From: Aeromonas lacus
Lineage (GTDB): Bacteria; Pseudomonadota; Gammaproteobacteria; Enterobacterales; Aeromonadaceae
DNA length: 64,000 nucleotides
NCBI RefSeq assembly: GCF_000764665.1
Contig: NZ_JRGM01000134.1
Span: 35,762 to 99,761, forward strand
Direction of reading: 5' to 3'
Shown here: piece by piece, positions 30,214 through 38,032 of the stretch
Numbering within the stretch: the first letter of the stretch is position 1
How the letters are laid out: each line of letters begins with the position of its first letter
The notes under the pieces: model-generated
Seen by the model: the letters and a program-made list of their open reading frames with translations, nothing else
Databases searched by the model: none
What the model was told of the DNA's origin: nothing
Made by a program: the position numbers and the translations under genes

Positions 30214-30756
30214 ATGCCTATTACATCCTTGCTGGCCAACAAGCAGGTACAACTGCTGATGCCGCCGGCACTCCGCTATCGCTGCGTCATTTTTCTGCTG
30301 TTGCTGGTGAGCTGGAGCGTGGTGGCGGTTTCCTTGTGGGATGGTCGGGAGGGGATGGCGCTGCTCAACTGGGTCGGTACCATCTTTGGCGGCATCATAG
30401 CTCTGATGGTGGCCCTGCCGCGCAGCTGGCAACCGTGGCGGCTGGCAGAGCTTGGCTGGGATGAAGCTCACATCTATCTGCTCAATGGCAACAAGAACGA
30501 GGCGTTGGCGGTGCCGCGCAGCCAGCTGGTTGCCATCGAGCAGGAGCGGCGGGTAGGCCACGATGGCCAGTGGCTCGATTTCAGTCTGGATCTGCAGTTG
30601 AGCGAGCCTGAACTTGCCGCTGCCATGGCACTGCTGGATCTCAAGGCGGGTGAGCTGCATCTGGTCAGCCCCTCTGTCTATCGCTTCGGGTTTAAACGGG
30701 CCTGGCATGGCCGCCGCGCTCTGCTGCGGCAGCTGTCAGTGTTGCAGCCAGCCTGA
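30214..30756 (+). CDS. Small inner-membrane protein, function unknown
   Basis: I do not recognise this 180-residue protein. It has two close membrane helices (about 22-42 and 48-68) followed by a soluble C-terminal domain of about 110 residues rich in Leu/Glu/Arg, likely cytoplasmic. This layout resembles PH-like small membrane proteins, but no motif proves it. AGGAG precedes ATG 30214. It diverges from the ABC transporter operon and stands alone. Confidence 0.7.
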   Translation: MPITSLLANKQVQLLMPPALRYRCVIFLLLLVSWSVVAVSLWDGREGMALLNWVGTIFGGIIALMVALPRSWQPWRLAELGWDEAHIYLLNGNKNEALAVPRSQLVAIEQERRVGHDGQWLDFSLDLQLSEPELAAAMALLDLKAGELHLVSPSVYRFGFKRAWHGRRALLRQLSVLQPA

Positions 30757-30889
30757 ACAGACTATTTTCTCGACAATTCCCGGTAAAGCTCGGATACTGC
30801 CAGTGACTCGAATTGATCTTGTCTGCACTGTTCACCCAAGAGATCAATCACTTGAAAACAGTGTGGAGAGAGCCACGGCATGAAGCCAT

Positions 30890-30930
30890 GGCAGGGCTGG
30901 CATAGGGGTTGTGCCCTTACCGTTATGCTG
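30890..30930 (+). promoter_or_regulatory. Structured leader of the RNA-binding protein gene
   Basis: GCATA (30900-30904) pairs with TATGC (30924-30928) around an inner GGG/CCC stem; another near-hairpin, GCCACGGC/GCCATGGC, lies just upstream. This could be a cold-responsive leader, which is only a suggestion. Confidence 0.3.
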
Positions 30931-30972
30931 GTGATTGCATAGAGAAGGCACCTTGAATCGAGAGTGGATGGC

Positions 30973-31254
30973 ATGAAGATTTACGTAGGTAATCTGTCGT
31001 ACCGCATGACGGCCGACGAACTGAAAACTCTGTTCAGCCAGTTTGGACAGGTCGACAAGGTTGATATCATCATCGACCGCGATACAGGCCAGTCAAAGGG
31101 GTTTGGTTTCATTGAAATGCCGGCCAACGCTGACGCCGAAAAGGCGATTGCGGGCCTGCATGGCACTGAAGTTGGTGGGCGCACCGTAACGGTCAACCAG
31201 GCCAAACCGAAGACAGATGCCCCCCGTGGCCGCCCTCAGCAGCGCCATCGCTAA
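30973..31254 (+). CDS. RRM-type RNA-binding protein
   Basis: The 93-residue protein is one RNA recognition motif: RNP2 IYVGNL near the N-terminus and RNP1 KGFGFIEM at about 42-49, followed by a short basic tail ending RQQRHR-like. Such glycine-poor single-RRM proteins occur in many gammaproteobacteria and cyanobacteria and are often cold-induced. ATG 30973 is used; an ATG three codons earlier is possible. A strong terminator follows. Confidence 0.9.
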   Translation: MKIYVGNLSYRMTADELKTLFSQFGQVDKVDIIIDRDTGQSKGFGFIEMPANADAEKAIAGLHGTEVGGRTVTVNQAKPKTDAPRGRPQQRHR

Positions 31255-31270
31255 GGTGCCTCAGTAATGC

Positions 31271-31302
31271 AAAACGGCATGGGTTATCCCCATGCCGTTT
31301 TT
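31271..31302 (+). terminator. Terminator of the RRM gene
   Basis: Thirteen-bp stem 31271-31283 with 31288-31300 (AAAACGGCATGGG/CCCATGCCGTTTT), loop TTAT, then T. It can also work leftward for the aldo/keto reductase gene. Confidence 0.9.
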
Positions 31303-31325
31303 GTTTCTGGTGGTTTTCGCCCGGA

Positions 31326-32225
31326 TCAGGGTACGTCGTAACCGAGTGCAGCCTTGCGAATGCGGAACCACTGCTGACGATCAAGTTTGATGGACTCCGA
31401 TGCAACGGCGGCAGCAATCCGTTCCCGCTTGCCTGAGCCAATCAGCGGCAGCGGCTGGCTTGGCAGCATCATGACCCAGGCATAGACCACCTGTTCGATG
31501 GTCTGGGCTCCCACTTCCGCGCGGATCCGCTCAAGCTCTTCTCGCAGCGACTCGCAAGCGTGATCGTTGAACAGCCGGCCACCGCCAAGGCATGACCATG
31601 CCATTGGTTTGATATTGAGCTGTTGGCATTGGTCCAGAGTGCCATCGAGCGTCCCCTCCTGATGCTGCGGCGAGATCTCCAGCTGGTTGGTTACCAGCGG
31701 GAAGGAGAGGCGGGATTGCAGCAGTTCAAACTGGCGCGCGGTGAAGTTCGAGACCCCGGCATGCTTGATCTTGCCAGCCTGCTTCAGGGTGATGAAGGCA
31801 TCGGCCACCTCATCGGCGTTCATCAGGGGATCCGGACGGTGGATCAGCAGCAGATCGAGGTGATCAGTGCCGAGCTTGTGCAGCGAGGCGTCGGCACTGG
31901 CGATGATATGGCTCTTGCCGGTGTTGTAGTGGTTGAGCGCGTGCTGCGGTTTGGCGGTGAGGGCGATACCGCACTTGGTGACGATCTCCATCCGGTCGCG
32001 CAGGGAAGGCTCAAGACGCAGGGCGTTGCCAAAGGCCTCCTCGCACTGGTAGCCGCCGTAGATGTCGGCGTGGTCGACTGTGGTAACTCCCAGATCCAGA
32101 TGGTATTTCATCAGGTCGAGCAGAGCTGCCGGGGTGAGATGCCACTCCATCAGGCGCCAGTACCCCATGATGATACGAGAGAAGGTGGGGCCTTGTGGAT
32201 GCAGGCTGACGCGGGATACAGACAT
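31326..32225 (-). CDS. Aldo/keto reductase, YdhF type
   Basis: NADPH-dependent oxidoreductase with a TIM-barrel, 299 residues. The catalytic set is visible: Asp in TTVDHADIYGGYQ with Tyr of DIYGGY, Lys in VTKCGI, and His in DLLLIHRPDPL. The ending GSGKRERI contacts the NADP phosphate in this family. The substrate is unknown. It diverges from a helix-turn-helix regulator gene 124 bp away, which may control it. Confidence 0.9.
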   Translation of the reverse strand: MSVSRVSLHPQGPTFSRIIMGYWRLMEWHLTPAALLDLMKYHLDLGVTTVDHADIYGGYQCEEAFGNALRLEPSLRDRMEIVTKCGIALTAKPQHALNHYNTGKSHIIASADASLHKLGTDHLDLLLIHRPDPLMNADEVADAFITLKQAGKIKHAGVSNFTARQFELLQSRLSFPLVTNQLEISPQHQEGTLDGTLDQCQQLNIKPMAWSCLGGGRLFNDHACESLREELERIRAEVGAQTIEQVVYAWVMMLPSQPLPLIGSGKRERIAAAVASESIKLDRQQWFRIRKAALGYDVP

Positions 32226-32349
32226 GGTTGACTCCTTGAAAGGTCAGAAAGATAAATTGCGGCTGCCGGCATCTTGGCCCCATGTCGCTGGCAAAGCAAT
32301 AATGTGGGTTGGCACGGTTCGTACTTTAGTTCTGATTGGAGAGTCACAG

Positions 32350-32757
32350 ATGGATGGGTTTGCCGAGCGGCTGCAGAGTCTCATCGGGGAGGGGAGCATC
32401 AGCGCTTTTGCTCGCAAGGTAGGATTGAGCGAGGCGCTGATCCGCAAATACCTGAAAGGGGCTGAGCCCGGGTTGGCGCGGGCCAACCAGATTGCGATGG
32501 GGGCCAACTGTTCGCTCGAATGGCTGGCAACCGGCTGCGGTTATCTCTATCGACAGGCTGAGGTAGTGGATAGAGAGGCGCTCGGGGCGGCGCAGCAACT
32601 GCTCCAGGAGCAGCAACCCAAGGTCGTGCTGCCGGATGAGGAGGCGTTGGTGACGCTACTCGCCTACTACCAGTTTTTGCGCACCCATAAAAAGGGCGAC
32701 GGGTTTCTCGATCTGGCGCTGGCCCGCGAGTTTGGCCGGCATATCGGGGAAGCTTAG
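32350..32757 (+). CDS. Helix-turn-helix regulator, phage-repressor-like
   Basis: The 135-residue protein begins with an XRE-type helix-turn-helix (about 5-55: FAERLQSLIG, ISAFARKVGLSEALIRKYLKG), followed by a helical C-terminus with no recognised ligand domain. GGAGAG lies 7 bases before ATG 32350. Its place opposite the aldo/keto reductase gene suggests local regulation; the target is not known. Confidence 0.8.
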   Translation: MDGFAERLQSLIGEGSISAFARKVGLSEALIRKYLKGAEPGLARANQIAMGANCSLEWLATGCGYLYRQAEVVDREALGAAQQLLQEQQPKVVLPDEEALVTLLAYYQFLRTHKKGDGFLDLALAREFGRHIGEA

Positions 32758-32843
32758 GTGGGTTAACAAGAGTGTTGAGGCCGGGTCACGGGCCGCGATT
32801 ATTCTGATACGCTCTAAACAAATTCATGAACTAGGGAATGGCG

Positions 32844-33545
32844 ATGAGTTATCTGATCCTCGGAAGCGGTGCGCTTGGCTCGGCGCTGGCAAGAGAGCTG
32901 ATGGTAAGGGATGAGACCTTTCTGCTGGCTGGGCGCGACTATCCAAAAGGGCTTCTTGTCGGATCCTTTTTCCCGCTGCAGGAGGTTGACGTCATCTCAT
33001 TTGATGCTCTGTTTACGACCTATGATGTGGATCCGCTCCCCTCCGTCGTCATCAACACCATCGGCCTGCTCCATGATGCCCGCTCCATGCCGGAGCGACG
33101 GGTGGAGGAGGTAGTGCCCAAGTGGTTGTGTGACAGCCTGCTGGCCAATGCCTGGCCGACGCTGGCTTTGGCGGCGCGCCTGAGCCGGATGATGAAGGAT
33201 GATCACAAGGTCTGGCTCTGCGCCATCTCGGATCTGGCGGGCTCTATCAGTGCCAACGAGTCGGGGGGGCGTTACAGCTATCGGATGAGCAAGGCGGCGC
33301 TCGATATGGGGGTGAAGACCCTTGCACTTGAGTGGGCGGAGCGTTTTGCACAGGCGGGGGTGATTGCGGTCGCGCCCGGCTTGATGGACTCTCCGATGAA
33401 TGCTCCCTTTCTGGCTGAACTGCCTGCAGACCAGCTGCAGGATCCTGCCGAGGTGGCGAGCAAGCTGCTCAACCTGATCGATGGCTTGTCTTTGTCTCAA
33501 TCGGGTCAGCTATTGGATCTCAACGGTCAGCAACTCCCCTGGTAA
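32844..33545 (+). CDS. Short-chain dehydrogenase/reductase
   Basis: The 233-residue protein has a Rossmann fold with NAD(P)-binding GSGALGSA near the N-terminus and the catalytic YSYRMSKAA (Tyr-x3-Lys), with the Ser in CAISDLAGS. It resembles the C-factor/CsgA-like group of short SDRs. ATG 32844 has AGGGA 6 bases upstream; the ATG two codons earlier has no spacing. The substrate is unknown. Confidence 0.85.
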   Translation: MSYLILGSGALGSALARELMVRDETFLLAGRDYPKGLLVGSFFPLQEVDVISFDALFTTYDVDPLPSVVINTIGLLHDARSMPERRVEEVVPKWLCDSLLANAWPTLALAARLSRMMKDDHKVWLCAISDLAGSISANESGGRYSYRMSKAALDMGVKTLALEWAERFAQAGVIAVAPGLMDSPMNAPFLAELPADQLQDPAEVASKLLNLIDGLSLSQSGQLLDLNGQQLPW

Positions 33546-33657
33546 AGGGAGTTGCATGGCTATCTGTGCCCCCATTTACCTCACATAATCCGGCCTCTCC
33601 CCTTGCCAAACAGGGGGGCCATGGCTAACGTCACTCTCCTGTTTCAGGAGGGATCTC

Positions 33658-34677
33658 ATGCGCTATATCGATTTACGAAGTGATACGGTTACCCAGCCGA
33701 CAGATGCCATGCGTCAGGCCATGCTCCATGCCGAAGTCGGTGACGATGTCTACGGCGAAGATCCGAGCGTCAATGCGCTGGAAGCATATGGTGCCAAGTT
33801 GCTTGGCAAGCAGGCTGCTCTGTTTGTGCCATCGGGAACCATGTCCAATCTGCTGGCTGTCATGAGCCATTGCCAGCGTGGTGAAGGCGCCATTCTTGGT
33901 GCTGGCGCCCATATCTACCGGTTTGAAGCACAGGGGAGTTCGGTGCTCGGCTCTGTGGCGCTGCAACCGCTGCCCATGCAGCGTGATGGCACCCTGGCCT
34001 TCGACGACATCATGGCTGCTCTGGCGCCTGATGATGCACATTTTGTTCAGACTCGCCTTATCTGCCTTGAGAACACCCATAACGGCAAGGTGCTGCCACT
34101 CTCCTACCTGCAAGAGATGGGGGCCTTCGTTGCCAAGCATGGTCTGAAACTGCATCTCGACGGGGCCCGGCTGTTCAATGCGGCTGTTGCCAGCGATACC
34201 CCGGTGGAGGTTATTGCCGCGTCGTTTGACAGCATCTCGATTTGTCTTTCCAAGGGGCTGGGTGCGCCGGTGGGATCTCTGCTGGTCGGTGATCGTGACT
34301 TTATCGCCCGGGCACGTCGTCTGCGCAAAATGGTAGGTGGCGGCATGCGTCAGGCTGGGATAGTGGCACAGGCAGGCCTGTTTGCCCTTGAGCAGCATGT
34401 TGCGCGCCTGGCTGATGATCATCGCCGTGCCAAACGGTTGGCCGAGGGGTTGGCTGCGCTGCCGTGCATCGAGCTCGATCTCTCGCTGGTGCAGAGTAAC
34501 ATGGTATTTCTACGCCTTGCCAAAGGGGAGCCGGCACAGCTGCTCGCCTTTATGAAGGAGCGGGGCATTCTCTTCTCCGGTTATGGCGAGCTGCGGCTGG
34601 TGACGCATCTGCAGATCAATGACGACGATATCGAAGAGGTGATCGATGCCTTTACCGAGTATCTCGGGGGGCGTTGA
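33658..34677 (+). CDS. ltaE: Low-specificity L-threonine aldolase
   Basis: PLP enzyme of fold type I that splits L-threonine and L-allo-threonine to glycine and acetaldehyde. The 339 residues contain the PLP Lys199 in [15 protein letters not shown], Asp168 in [11 protein letters not shown] and His in LENTHNG. The N-terminus [12 protein letters not shown] is the family start. Length equals usual LtaE (333-340). GGAGG lies 8 bases upstream. Confidence 0.96.
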   Translation: MRYIDLRSDTVTQPTDAMRQAMLHAEVGDDVYGEDPSVNALEAYGAKLLGKQAALFVPSGTMSNLLAVMSHCQRGEGAILGAGAHIYRFEAQGSSVLGSVALQPLPMQRDGTLAFDDIMAALAPDDAHFVQTRLICLENTHNGKVLPLSYLQEMGAFVAKHGLKLHLDGARLFNAAVASDTPVEVIAASFDSISICLSKGLGAPVGSLLVGDRDFIARARRLRKMVGGGMRQAGIVAQAGLFALEQHVARLADDHRRAKRLAEGLAALPCIELDLSLVQSNMVFLRLAKGEPAQLLAFMKERGILFSGYGELRLVTHLQINDDDIEEVIDAFTEYLGGR

Positions 34678-34730
34678 TAGCGCTTGGTGATACAGACTCT
34701 CGTTTATAGCGAGACTTGTTTATATCGAAA

Positions 34731-34760
34731 TAACACAGGGCGCCGCGGCGCTCTGTGTTA
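34731..34760. terminator. Long inverted repeat between ltaE and the PAS gene
   Basis: Fourteen-bp stem, TAACACAGGGCGCC (34731-34744) with GGCGCTCTGTGTTA (34747-34760), one G-U. It lies 12 bases after the PAS gene stop and between convergent genes, so it is a likely two-way terminator, though T-runs are short. Confidence 0.6.
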
Positions 34761-34772
34761 TTGGCCGTAAGC

Positions 34773-35204
34773 TCAAGCTTGCCGCTGGCCGCTCATCAGC
34801 ATGGCCTCATCGGTGGCATCGTAGATCATCACCGCGATGTGGGTCACCTGACCGCCGAAATCGGCGAGTGGCACCAGCGTCAGGTTCTGGAACATATGGG
34901 GGGCCGAGCCGGTGATGGGGCGGTAGTTGGAGAAGCGCAGCAGATAGGGTTTCTGTTCCCAGGTGCTGAAGGCGCGGTTGTTCAGCTTGAACACCATATT
35001 GGCCTTGCGCTCGAACCAAGCCCGATCCACATCGGGGAAGAGGTCGAACAATACGCCATCGCGTACTTCGCCAGCCAGCCGCCCGCTGTGGCTCTCCATA
35101 AAGCCGTTCCACACCTGAACCTTGTACTCCTTGTCGAGCACCACCAATCCGACGTCCAGGTTCTGGACTATGTTCATCAACCAGTGAAATTCGCGGATTT
35201 CCAT
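34773..35204 (-). CDS. PAS-domain protein, partner of the REC-CheC regulator
   Basis: The 143-residue protein consists of a single PAS fold: LDVGLVVLDKEYKVQVWNGFMESHSG and LLRFSNYRPITG. It carries no output domain, so it is probably a sensor or scaffold acting through a partner. The start ATG 35204 has AGGAG upstream. It follows the REC-CheC gene after 8 bp and is surely in the same operon. Confidence 0.8.
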   Translation of the reverse strand: MEIREFHWLMNIVQNLDVGLVVLDKEYKVQVWNGFMESHSGRLAGEVRDGVLFDLFPDVDRAWFERKANMVFKLNNRAFSTWEQKPYLLRFSNYRPITGSAPHMFQNLTLVPLADFGGQVTHIAVMIYDATDEAMLMSGQRQA

Positions 35205-35212
35205 AGTCACTC

Positions 35213-36235
35213 CTAGAGCATGTGCATGATTTTGTTGTTCATGGTGGCGATGGAATCTTCGGTAAACAGCAGCAGCAGATCGCACTGTACTGCGTAATCC
35301 TGGATCCGGTAGTTGATCTCGATGGCTAGGGTGCGGCGCCAGCGACTCTTATTGGTGTTGATGAGCTCGTTGATGGGTCTGTGTTGGCCGAGAACCACCG
35401 GGTGGCCCTGACTGAAGGGGGTGTCGAGCTGGTTGGCGTAGCCGCGCAGGAAGGCGCCGATCAGCACGTTGGCGGTATCCATCAGCAGCTCCAGCTCGGC
35501 AGTGCGATCCAGCGTCCCCTGATGGTTCATCAGCTTGGCCAAATCTTTGAAGCTGGAGTCATGGAACAGGATCAGCGCTTCGCCGGCGATCCCCGCTCCG
35601 ATAAAGCCCTGACAGACGGCGGAGAGAGTATCCGAATCGGCGGCGGCAGAGAGGGCCATATGCAGCTCTGATACTTCCAGCACGTTGACGTTGGGGATCG
35701 GCAATACCACGAAGGCGTTGAGCAGCCGGGCCAGCAGGTCGGCTGCTTGGCCCATGGATACGTTGGCCAGCTCCTGATAGACGTCGCGGATCTCCGGAGT
35801 GATCTTGACGCCTACATCGGCGACGACGCCACCGGTTGACGCTGCAATGGTTGCGACTTTATCGCCTGGCTCTGCGCTCCAGAAACCGTGCTGTTTGAGC
35901 AGGGCAAGCAGGGTTTCGGGGGCTGCGGGTTTCTTGATGAAATCGAGCGCACCCAGTCCCATCACCCGTTGGTAGGCTTCTGGCTGGATATCCCCAGAGA
36001 CCACGATGACCTTGTTGCGCAGCCCCTCCCGCTGGAGGGTCTCCAGCACGCCATAACCATCCATTTCCGGCATGGTGAGGTCGAGAAAGATGAGGTCACC
36101 ATGGCCCATCAGCACCTGCTCGATCCCTTCAAGACCATTGGCTGCATAGTGCAAGTCGACTTTCCAGTCGGCGGGGAGGGCCCGCGCCAACTGTTTGCGG
36201 GCGAACCCGGAGTCATCACAGATCAATACATTCAT
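35213..36235 (-). CDS. Response regulator with CheC-like output domain
   Basis: The 340-residue protein has a receiver domain (1-120) with Asp52 in LIFLDLTMPEMDG, Lys in FIKKPA, and a CheC/CheX-like domain (about 140-325). The latter holds two CheC-type helices (DVYQELANVSMGQAADLL, ELLMDTANVLIGAFL), the first with the full D-x3-E-x2-N pattern, the second with Asp in place of Glu. CheC proteins dephosphorylate CheY-P, so this may tune phosphotransfer in cis or in another pathway. No kinase gene is nearby. Confidence 0.85.
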   Translation of the reverse strand: MNVLICDDSGFARKQLARALPADWKVDLHYAANGLEGIEQVLMGHGDLIFLDLTMPEMDGYGVLETLQREGLRNKVIVVSGDIQPEAYQRVMGLGALDFIKKPAAPETLLALLKQHGFWSAEPGDKVATIAASTGGVVADVGVKITPEIRDVYQELANVSMGQAADLLARLLNAFVVLPIPNVNVLEVSELHMALSAAADSDTLSAVCQGFIGAGIAGEALILFHDSSFKDLAKLMNHQGTLDRTAELELLMDTANVLIGAFLRGYANQLDTPFSQGHPVVLGQHRPINELINTNKSRWRRTLAIEINYRIQDYAVQCDLLLLFTEDSIATMNNKIMHML

Positions 36236-36290
36236 GGTGTTAGGCAGGCTCTGTTGGCAAGGAATGCTATTAAGTGTGGCCCGCTAACGG

Positions 36291-37229
36291 TCAGATGCAA
36301 TGGGTGAGGGTATCACCTTGTGAAAATTGATTGTCCCACTGTCTGTTGCGATAGCGCGCGGAATATTTTTCAACAAATTCAGCAAACATCTTAACACGCA
36401 ACGGGGCGAACTGGTGCTGGCAGCAGAGCATGTAGAAGGGGCGATTGCCGGTTTGCCAGTCGGGCAGCACCGGGCGCAACTGCTCATCCTGCAAGAAGCT
36501 ATGCACGTAGTGGAGCGGGGCATTGACGATCCCGAGGTGGCGTCTGGCGGCACGTACGGCAGCCTGCGTCTGGTTAACCGCCAGCTTGGCCCCCCGTTTG
36601 ATGCAGACAAGCTGCCCCTCTTTGTCGGTCAGTTGCCAGTGCTGGTGAGGCCAGCAGTAGATGAGATCGTGCTCTTCCAGTTGATTGGGGTGAGCTGGTG
36701 TCCCTTTTTTAGCCAGATAGAGTGGCGAGGCAAAGAGCCCGTACTCGATGTGGCCAAGACAGCGCGCATTGGGCAGGGATTGGGGCAGCTCGCCGTTGAA
36801 AAAGACCAGATCCCGGTCGTTATCGAACAGGTGCTGGTGATCGTTGGTCTGGGAGATCTCGAATTGCACCGCGGGATAGTGCAACCCGAACTCGGCCAGC
36901 ATATCGATCAGGATGGTATTGGAGAGGGCGATGGGCGCCGCAATCCGGATTATGCCGGAGATGTCGGCCTCTTTGCCCTGGATCTCGCCGGTGGCCTGTT
37001 CGATTTCGCCAAGCGGGGTGCAGAGGCGTTCATAGTAGCGCAGCCCCTCGTCGGTCATCCGAAGTTTGCGGGTCGAGCGGTGTAGCAGGGAACATCCCAG
37101 GTGCTCTTCAAGCTGGGATATGCGTCGACTGATGGTGCCTGTTGGCATGCCCAGTGCGGCTGCGGCGTGGGAGAAACCTCCCTCTTGCACCACCTTGACG
37201 AACAGGTAGAACTCTTCGATGTGCTTCAT
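36291..37229 (-). CDS. LysR-family transcription regulator
   Basis: The 312-residue protein has an N-terminal winged helix (1-60: FYLFVKVVQEGGFSHAAAALGMPTGTISRRISQLEEHLG) and an effector domain from about 90. The group with the pattern GTISRRIS is often tied to oxidoreductase or efflux genes. No obvious divergent target gene lies next to it; an 803-bp gap follows upstream. Confidence 0.88.
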   Translation of the reverse strand: MKHIEEFYLFVKVVQEGGFSHAAAALGMPTGTISRRISQLEEHLGCSLLHRSTRKLRMTDEGLRYYERLCTPLGEIEQATGEIQGKEADISGIIRIAAPIALSNTILIDMLAEFGLHYPAVQFEISQTNDHQHLFDNDRDLVFFNGELPQSLPNARCLGHIEYGLFASPLYLAKKGTPAHPNQLEEHDLIYCWPHQHWQLTDKEGQLVCIKRGAKLAVNQTQAAVRAARRHLGIVNAPLHYVHSFLQDEQLRPVLPDWQTGNRPFYMLCCQHQFAPLRVKMFAEFVEKYSARYRNRQWDNQFSQGDTLTHCI

Positions 37230-38032
37230 AAACGCTGTTCTTGGTGTAACAAGGGGGCCACCTTAAAAAGAGCATTCAGGGTTGGCAAGCGTAATTCAGC
37301 GTTTAATTGATCTGGGTTCGATTTCTATTGATACTATTTTGTTACTCACTTATGGGTAGTGTGAAGGCTGGCTGTTGGTCCGGGCAGGAGAGGTTAGTTT
37401 CGCAGGGTGCTGATTGGCGATAAAGGATGTGCTGATCAGCAAAATAGCCGTTATCTCTTGCCAGAAACTGCAACCGGTGGGTGACAGAGGGGATGATGGC
37501 TCCCTCTAGCCGTCTATTTTCCGTCGCAAGAAAATGTGAGCCAGGTCATATATTCGCAGTTTTGTCTCTTTTCAAACATCACTTGAATTTATGAACCGAC
37601 ATTTTGCCGTTATTGCTTCATTTTTGAACATGCTGGCGTCTTTTTGTCTGTTTAACCATCCGCTTGGTTAATTAATGAAAGTTTTATCGCAGAGTAGAGA
37701 GATAGTTATTGTTTTTGATTAGTTTATTGATAGTAAACATATTGTATTGAATTGAAAAATTGACATGTATGGTCTCGAGTGAGCAACTCTTAGTGCTTGT
37801 TTTATCTGAGAAAAAAAGATAAAAATCGAGCAGACAATGTTTTTTGACAGAGTGAGCTTCGGATTAAGTCATTGCCGATAATTCAAGATATGCTGCTTTG
37901 TCGTCGATATATGAAATGGTTTTCCTGCTCTTGACCATGTTAGTGAGATACGAGTCGAGAGATATTTGCATCTTGCATTCTGCCTGTGGCAGCTTGCGTG
38001 ATCCGTTTTCCGGTGGCCAGTGACCCTCCCGC
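37230..38032. other. 803-bp gap without a recognised gene
   Basis: No convincing gene on either strand. Bases 37560-37860 are strongly AT-rich. Small inverted repeats are present, for example AGAGGG (37486-37491) with CCCTCT (37502-37507) followed by a short T-rich stretch, and TTTATCT/AGATAAA near 37800-37822. TTGACA occurs at about 37760 and 37843 without a convincing -10. The gap may hold long leader or operator regions for the LysR gene and the GGDEF-EAL gene, or a small RNA. Confidence 0.4.

Noticed and set aside
32350..32757. Phage origin for the repressor-like HTH gene
   Set aside because: It has no phage neighbours and sits between ordinary chromosomal genes, so a local regulator is simpler.
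33531..33554. Terminator after the SDR gene (CAACTCCC/GGGAGTTG)
   Set aside because: The stem overlaps the stop codon and there is no T-run; kept only as a note.
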